From JAGLON01 sp041394985 (GTDB taxonomy: Bacteria > Zixibacteria > MSB-5A5 > GN15 > JAAZOE01), in NCBI GenBank assembly GCA_041394985.1, contig JAWLBI010000001.1:1736001-1800000 (forward strand): a stretch of DNA of 64,000 nucleotides, read 5' to 3'. Under the pieces are notes generated by a model. The model worked only from the letters and a program-made list of their open reading frames with translations, ran no database searches and was not told the DNA's origin. Shown here piece by piece: positions 59,884-64,000 of this stretch. Within the stretch, counting starts at the first letter, position 1; every line of letters begins with the position of its first letter. The translations under genes and the position numbers were made by a program.

Positions 59884-61085
59884 AGAAAAGAATTATTGCC
59901 ATTGCTTGCGCAATTCTCTGTTTTTTTACGGTCCCAATTATGGGGCAGGATGCCGAACAAGTTACCGAGACTCTGTCGGCTCCATTGCCGGCTCCGATAA
60001 CGGAGCTGACGGCGGGCAACTATGTGTATGATGACGGCGGGCGCATCGACCTTTCATGGGCAAAGTCCGCCGATGATCCGGCTAATATCACCGGTTATGT
60101 TCTGTATCGGGCGCGCAAAGGCGCCGCTTTTGAGAAAATTGCCGATTTATTGCCCGGCACGGAGAAGTATCGCGATGAATCCGTTGAGGATGACATCGCT
60201 TATCGATACAGAGTCGGGACAGTCAATGAAGCGGGAGAGACGCTGTCGGAAGAAACCCCGGCCGTTATTGCCACTTGGGAGTTTTTTAATTTCCATAAAC
60301 TGAATATTCTGATTCTCGCATTAATCGTCTGCGGATCGGTGCTCTTCTTTATCGCATCCGCCAAATCCGGCCGCAAATTGTTCATTCGGAAAATCGGGGG
60401 CCTCGAGGCCCTGGAGGAAGCGGTCGGCCGTGCAACGGAAATGGGGCGGCCGATTTTGTTCATTCCCGGTATCCTCGATATGGATGATGTCCAGACGCTG
60501 GCGGCGATAACGATTCTCGGTAAAGTATCGCGCGTTGTTGCGGACTATGACAGTAAGATTATGATGCCGGTATCGCGATCCCTGGTGATGACCTCGGCGC
60601 GAGAAACGATCAAGGAATCGTACCTGACGGCCGGACGACCGGATGCATACAACGATGATATGGTGCAGTATGTCACCGACGAGCAGTTCGGTTATGTTGC
60701 GGCCATCAATGGTATTATGGTGCGCGAAAAACCGGCGACCTGTTTGTACCTGGGGGCATTCTTTGCCGAATCTCTGATTTTGGCTGAAACCGGCAACAGT
60801 ATCGGCGCCATTCAGATCGCCGGAACGGCTCGGCCCGGACAGCTGCCGTTTTTTGTTGCGGCCTGTGATTATACGCTTATCGGAGAGGAGTTGTTCGCTG
60901 CATCGGCCTACCTGTCGGGTGATCCGAAACAATTGGGATCGCTGAAAGGACAGGATGTGGGGAAAATTATCGCCATGGCCGGAATTCTGTTGGGAACGCT
61001 GGCGATGACATTCTCGGTGGCATGGGATGTCAGCTTCTTTAATTTGCTGTTGGACATTCTCAATAGCATATTCATAACGAATTGA
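59880..61085 (+). CDS. Cassette 2, gene A: signal peptide, FN3, membrane helix, DUF6754-like domain
   Basis: 401 residues with a signal peptide (about 1-20, ending IMGQ), an FN3-like domain (IDLSWAKSADDP, GYVLYRARKG, AYRYRVGTVN), a membrane helix (about 140-160) and the same C-terminal domain and helix as cassette 1. The FN3 part is diverged, but from FFAESLILAETGNSIGAIQI to GSLKGQDVGK the two copies are almost identical, so the cytoplasmic domain is under strong constraint. Coupled to gene D of cassette 1. Confidence 0.85.
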   Translation: MKKRIIAIACAILCFFTVPIMGQDAEQVTETLSAPLPAPITELTAGNYVYDDGGRIDLSWAKSADDPANITGYVLYRARKGAAFEKIADLLPGTEKYRDESVEDDIAYRYRVGTVNEAGETLSEETPAVIATWEFFNFHKLNILILALIVCGSVLFFIASAKSGRKLFIRKIGGLEALEEAVGRATEMGRPILFIPGILDMDDVQTLAAITILGKVSRVVADYDSKIMMPVSRSLVMTSARETIKESYLTAGRPDAYNDDMVQYVTDEQFGYVAAINGIMVREKPATCLYLGAFFAESLILAETGNSIGAIQIAGTARPGQLPFFVAACDYTLIGEELFAASAYLSGDPKQLGSLKGQDVGKIIAMAGILLGTLAMTFSVAWDVSFFNLLLDILNSIFITN

Positions 61086-61104
61086 TGGCATTGACGGATA
61101 ACCT

Positions 61105-61785
61105 ATGAAGAGACTTATTCCAGTATTTATAACAGCAATAGTCGGCTCGGTGCTCGTGCTTTCGGTGTTCTTTCCGAAGGCCGAGACCATGGGCGAGGAC
61201 TTTTCGCTGTTTTTCGATATTATCGCCGTCTTTGCCTTTTTCCTCGGCGGCGGAAACCTGGTGCGCGTGCATTTCTCAAAGGTGTATCGCAAGCGGCCCG
61301 ACTGGGGTTTCTCCATCGTGACGCTGTTGGCATTTGCCGTAACATTGGTCTGCGGACTATTCAAGATTGGCAATGAAGCGGTTACGATTTCATCGTCGGT
61401 GACGGCCGAGGGAACGTATCTGCAGACGATATTTCTGAATGTCATCGCGCCGCTGTCGTCGACCATGTATGCCTTGCTGGCATTTTTTGTCGCGTCGGCT
61501 TCGTATCGTGCATTCCGCGCGAAAAACCGGGAAGCGACGATTCTCCTTATTGCCGCGTTTATCATCCTGCTGGGGCGCACGCCGCTGGGGATGTATCTGA
61601 CGGGATGGATTCCGGAGTCGTTTTCGATCTTCCAGATTCCAAACTTAGCCGTCTGGATAATGAACGGCCCGAATCTGGCCGGACAACGGGCGATTCTCAT
61701 CGGTGTCGGTCTCGGCGTCGTTGCGATGTCGCTTCGCCTGATTCTGGGCATGGACAGAACTTACCTGGGGAGCGACAATGAGTAA
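61105..61785 (+). CDS. Cassette 2, gene B: six-helix membrane protein
   Basis: 226 residues with six membrane helices and the same motifs as its paralogue at 57610 (SSTMYALLAFFVASASYRAF, LAGQRAILIGVG, LILGMDRTYLG). It is about ten residues longer, mainly in the second periplasmic loop. Its stop overlaps the gene C start by eight bases. Confidence 0.8.
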   Translation: MKRLIPVFITAIVGSVLVLSVFFPKAETMGEDFSLFFDIIAVFAFFLGGGNLVRVHFSKVYRKRPDWGFSIVTLLAFAVTLVCGLFKIGNEAVTISSSVTAEGTYLQTIFLNVIAPLSSTMYALLAFFVASASYRAFRAKNREATILLIAAFIILLGRTPLGMYLTGWIPESFSIFQIPNLAVWIMNGPNLAGQRAILIGVGLGVVAMSLRLILGMDRTYLGSDNE

Positions 61786-62695
61786 TCTCGGAGCCATACT
61801 ATCGCTGATCGTGATTGCCGGCGGACTGGTGGCGATTCTCGTGTACTCCCTCAAGGGAAAAGATATCGACCGGCGCATTATCTTCTTATTCATGTTGATC
61901 ACTGTATCCTGCGCGATTCTGTTCAATGTCGAGATGACGGAAAAACCGACGCCTATCGTAAAGAAGGTATTCGATAAAATCGAGAGTATGCCGTCGGGAT
62001 CGCGAGTGTTGATTTCATTCGATTTCGATCCGGCGATGCGGCCGGAGGTCATGCCGATGGCGAACGCCTTTATCAGGCACTGCATGGCCAAGAAACATAA
62101 ATTATATCTGATGTCGATCTGGGCGACCGGACAGGCGCTCATGACCGAATCGATCGAAACCGTTCTTAAGCCGGAATTTCCTGATGCGAAGTACGGGGAA
62201 GATTATACATCGCTCGGATTCAAGGCCGGCGGTGTCGGCGTATTGAATGTGATCATTACCGATTTTCGCAAGATGTATGCGACGGACGAACATGGGACGC
62301 CGCTCGATAATATTCCGCTGTTCAAAGATGTTGCATCGGCGAAGGATATGGATTTGATACTGCCGATTGGCGGAGGGGCTCCGGGGCCGAAGGAGTGGAT
62401 ACTCTTCGTCGGCGATCCCGGTAAAGTTCCGGTCGCCCCGGGATTGGCGGCCGTCGTGGCGCCGTTGATTTATCCCTATTATCCGAAGCAGGCGATCGGC
62501 CTGTTGGGCGGAGTAAAAGGAGCGGCCGAGTATGAATCGGAATTGATTCGCACGTATCCGCAATTCAAAGCTGTTGAGACACCGGCGCTCAAGATGATGG
62601 GACCACAAACGCTGGCGCATATCGTCATTATTGCGTTTATCATCATCGGCAATATCACGTATTTCCGCAGCCGCAGGAGGGCCGACAATGCGTAA
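61778..62695 (+). CDS. Cassette 2, gene C: membrane protein with soluble alpha/beta domain
   Basis: 305 residues. Compared with the paralogue at 58259 it has lost one N-terminal helix (two remain, about 5-25 and 33-52) but keeps the soluble domain (MPSGSRVLISFDFDPAMRPE, PMANAFIRHCM) and the C-terminal helix (HIVIIAFIIIGNITYF). The segment GGGAPGPKEWILFVGDPGKV suggests a phosphate- or nucleotide-type loop, but it is not a known motif and the paralogue lacks it. Overlaps gene D by eight bases. Confidence 0.8.
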   Translation: MSNLGAILSLIVIAGGLVAILVYSLKGKDIDRRIIFLFMLITVSCAILFNVEMTEKPTPIVKKVFDKIESMPSGSRVLISFDFDPAMRPEVMPMANAFIRHCMAKKHKLYLMSIWATGQALMTESIETVLKPEFPDAKYGEDYTSLGFKAGGVGVLNVIITDFRKMYATDEHGTPLDNIPLFKDVASAKDMDLILPIGGGAPGPKEWILFVGDPGKVPVAPGLAAVVAPLIYPYYPKQAIGLLGGVKGAAEYESELIRTYPQFKAVETPALKMMGPQTLAHIVIIAFIIIGNITYFRSRRRADNA

Positions 62696-63500
62696 GTCGA
62701 CTATTATCATAACTGCGGCCATCGCTGTGCTGTTTGCGTCGAGTTGGATATTAAAAGCGAAATTCGCCGTCGTCAGTGAAGCCACGATGAGTGCATTCGC
62801 TCAGGGTTTCTGGGTAACCTTTTCGGCCTTTTTGACATTGGCCGTGTTCTCATTCCTTTACAAGGACAATCCGTTTTATAAATTCGCGGAACATCTGTAT
62901 GTCGGCGTATCGGCCGCATATTGGATGAGTCTTGGGTTTTGGACGACACTGGTCGGTAATTTAGTGCCGCGACTGAGCCAGGGGCTCAGTGAATTCTTCC
63001 AGGTTCCGTATATCGGATTCGAATGGCACTTCTTAATTCCGCTGGCCTTCGGATTTATTCTTCTGATGCGCTTGTCGCCCAGGGGGGGATGGATTTCCCG
63101 CTGGGCGCTGGCGTTTATCGTCGGAACGACGGCCGGGTTGAACCTGCCGCGGTTTTTGAGTTCCGATTTCATTTCACAAATTTCGGCGACATTCATGCCG
63201 TTGCTAGTCGACTGGCAGGGGATAGGACATTTCTTTTCTAACCTGTCATTGACGGCCTCGGGACAATTCGTCGGGATGCTCAGCAATCTCGTCGTGTTTT
63301 TCGGCGTGTTGTGCGGGATCGTGTACTTCTTTTTCTCGAAGGAACACAAAGGCGCATTTGGCCTCGGTTCCCGGTTCGGTATCTGGATTCTTATGATAAC
63401 GTTCGGCGCCTCGTTCGGGTACACGGTCATGGGGCGTATTTCGTTGCTGGTCGGCCGTTTAACGTTTTTGCTGGATACCTGGCTGAATCTAACCGTCTGA
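62688..63500 (+). CDS. Cassette 2, gene D: polytopic membrane protein
   Basis: 270 residues from ATG 62688 (AGGAGG upstream); ATG 62631 lies in gene C. It matches the paralogue at 59242 but is about 57 residues longer, with an extra N-terminal helix (about 3-25) and an extra stretch before the last helices. YFFFSKEHKGAFG and LMITFGASFGYTVM-x-R are conserved. The gene is followed by a 45-base gap and then a third gene A. Confidence 0.8.
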   Translation: MRKSTIIITAAIAVLFASSWILKAKFAVVSEATMSAFAQGFWVTFSAFLTLAVFSFLYKDNPFYKFAEHLYVGVSAAYWMSLGFWTTLVGNLVPRLSQGLSEFFQVPYIGFEWHFLIPLAFGFILLMRLSPRGGWISRWALAFIVGTTAGLNLPRFLSSDFISQISATFMPLLVDWQGIGHFFSNLSLTASGQFVGMLSNLVVFFGVLCGIVYFFFSKEHKGAFGLGSRFGIWILMITFGASFGYTVMGRISLLVGRLTFLLDTWLNLTV

Positions 63501-63545
63501 TAGAGAGAGTAGAGAATAAGTAGATATAAAACGAGTGGAGTAGGT

Positions 63546-64000
63546 ATGCTAAAACACATCATGTCGCTCATGCTGGTGGTTATGTTAATGATGACCATGA
63601 GTTGGGCGCAAGAGGAGGCGGTCTCTGATTCGGTTCCTCAAGCGGTTCCGATATCGCCGCCCACCAATGTCCGGGCGTTCGATACGCCGTACGACAATGG
63701 TCATTCCATCACGCTGGAATGGGATTTGTCGGCTGATGATCCCGACGGTAAGGGCCGGGTTCTCAGCTATCGCATTTTGCGATCAGATATGCCGGACGGC
63801 CCGTTTGTTGATCGAGGCGTCGCTATTCCCGCGGGGGAACATAAGCATAATGATAAGGGCGTCAAAGAGTCGGACAATGAAAATTATTTCCCCAAGGGCA
63901 AAGATTTCTATTACAAGGTTGTTGCCGTTTCCGCGGATGGAGAGAGTGAATCGGCAATTGTCGGCCCAGTACACTCGGCCGGACAGTTTTTTAACCGCGG
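63546..64000 (+). CDS. Cassette 3, gene A (start only, cut by window edge)
   Basis: The frame is open to the window end (about 151 residues). It has a signal peptide (about 1-21, ending SWAQ) and the FN3-like domain (ITLEWDLSADDPDG, YRILRSD, FYYKVVAVS) ending in GPVHSAGQFFNR, which aligns with the last residues before the membrane helix in cassettes 1 and 2 (IASSAQWFN). So a third DUF6754-type gene A begins here and cassette 3 presumably continues outside. Confidence 0.82.
   Translation, partial: MLKHIMSLMLVVMLMMTMSWAQEEAVSDSVPQAVPISPPTNVRAFDTPYDNGHSITLEWDLSADDPDGKGRVLSYRILRSDMPDGPFVDRGVAIPAGEHKHNDKGVKESDNENYFPKGKDFYYKVVAVSADGESESAIVGPVHSAGQFFNR

Noticed and set aside
60321..61751. Long antisense open frame (476 codons) opposite cassette 2 genes A and B
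   Set aside because: It is the shadow of well-conserved genes on the plus strand; its Arg/Ser/Ile-rich product shows no domain and no ribosome binding site is present.
1..64000. tRNA, rRNA and known riboswitches
   Set aside because: I looked in all gaps above 100 bases, including before rpmG, ktrB and rocD, and found no cloverleaf or known aptamer pattern by eye; a covariance-model scan would be decisive.

Overview
The window reads as a chromosomal segment of a Gram-negative, diderm, anaerobic or metal-respiring bacterium of the FCB superphylum, most like candidate phylum Zixibacteria. This is an inference. It rests on secreted proteins with cohesin-like, BACON-like and dockerin-like modules, a C-terminal sorting domain of the FlgD-Ig / type IX secretion kind, a PEP-CTERM protein, several TonB/ExbD paralogues, multihaem cytochromes, and a putative SOS box of the form TGCNCN4GTGCA, reported for LexA of Fibrobacter. 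There are no rRNA or tRNA genes and no CRISPR array.

Layout. 1-7290: an energy-transduction island with one ExbB, four ExbD, three TonB proteins that share a cytoplasmic PYGA(F/Y)E signature, two related small single-pass proteins, and a secreted lone TonB C-terminal domain. 7580-10482: a two-gene operon (zinc-ribbon peptide plus Ski2-like helicase with a C-terminal winged-helix-like domain) behind a promoter whose spacer is filled by a perfect LexA-like palindrome. 10580-13108: a Lon-family protease with intact Ser/Lys dyad but eroded ATPase motifs. 13185-16266: two secreted proteins with cohesin-like domains, the second carrying BACON-like repeats and a dockerin. 16429-22489: housekeeping genes (pyrE, lgt, rpmG) and an SbcD/SbcC-like (YhaO/YhaN-like) nuclease pair. 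22567-25159: an outer-membrane barrel with one haem motif and a pentahaem cytochrome. 25468-26073: trmB. 26207-33685: a minus-strand cluster with the architecture of a chaperone-usher fimbrial system, with DUF4402-like subunits. 34052-36227: a propeller protein with a C-terminal sorting domain and a PEP-CTERM protein. 36953-44214: a seven-gene respiratory complex combining Hmc subunits (16-haem HmcA, HmcB, C, D, E, F) with a Trp-rich TmcD-like propeller. 44375-47597: a TerB-like protein, ornithine aminotransferase and small membrane proteins. 47735-49436: an IS481-like element inside one copy of a duplicated repeat that contains a 98-bp MITE-like unit. 49527-56054: Ktr potassium transporter, AlkD-like glycosylase, a retropepsin-like protease with PDZ, and a membrane-anchored phosphoesterase. 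56338-64000: two complete tandem copies and the start of a third copy of an undescribed four-gene membrane cassette.

The strongest candidates for an undescribed system are the tandem four-gene membrane cassette (56338-64000), the chaperone-usher-like cluster, and the LexA-like-controlled zinc-ribbon/helicase operon. The Hmc/Tmc hybrid is a recognisable complex in an unusual arrangement. Gene starts were moved from the longest open frame wherever a ribosome binding site and conserved N terminus decided the matter; each case is stated in its entry.
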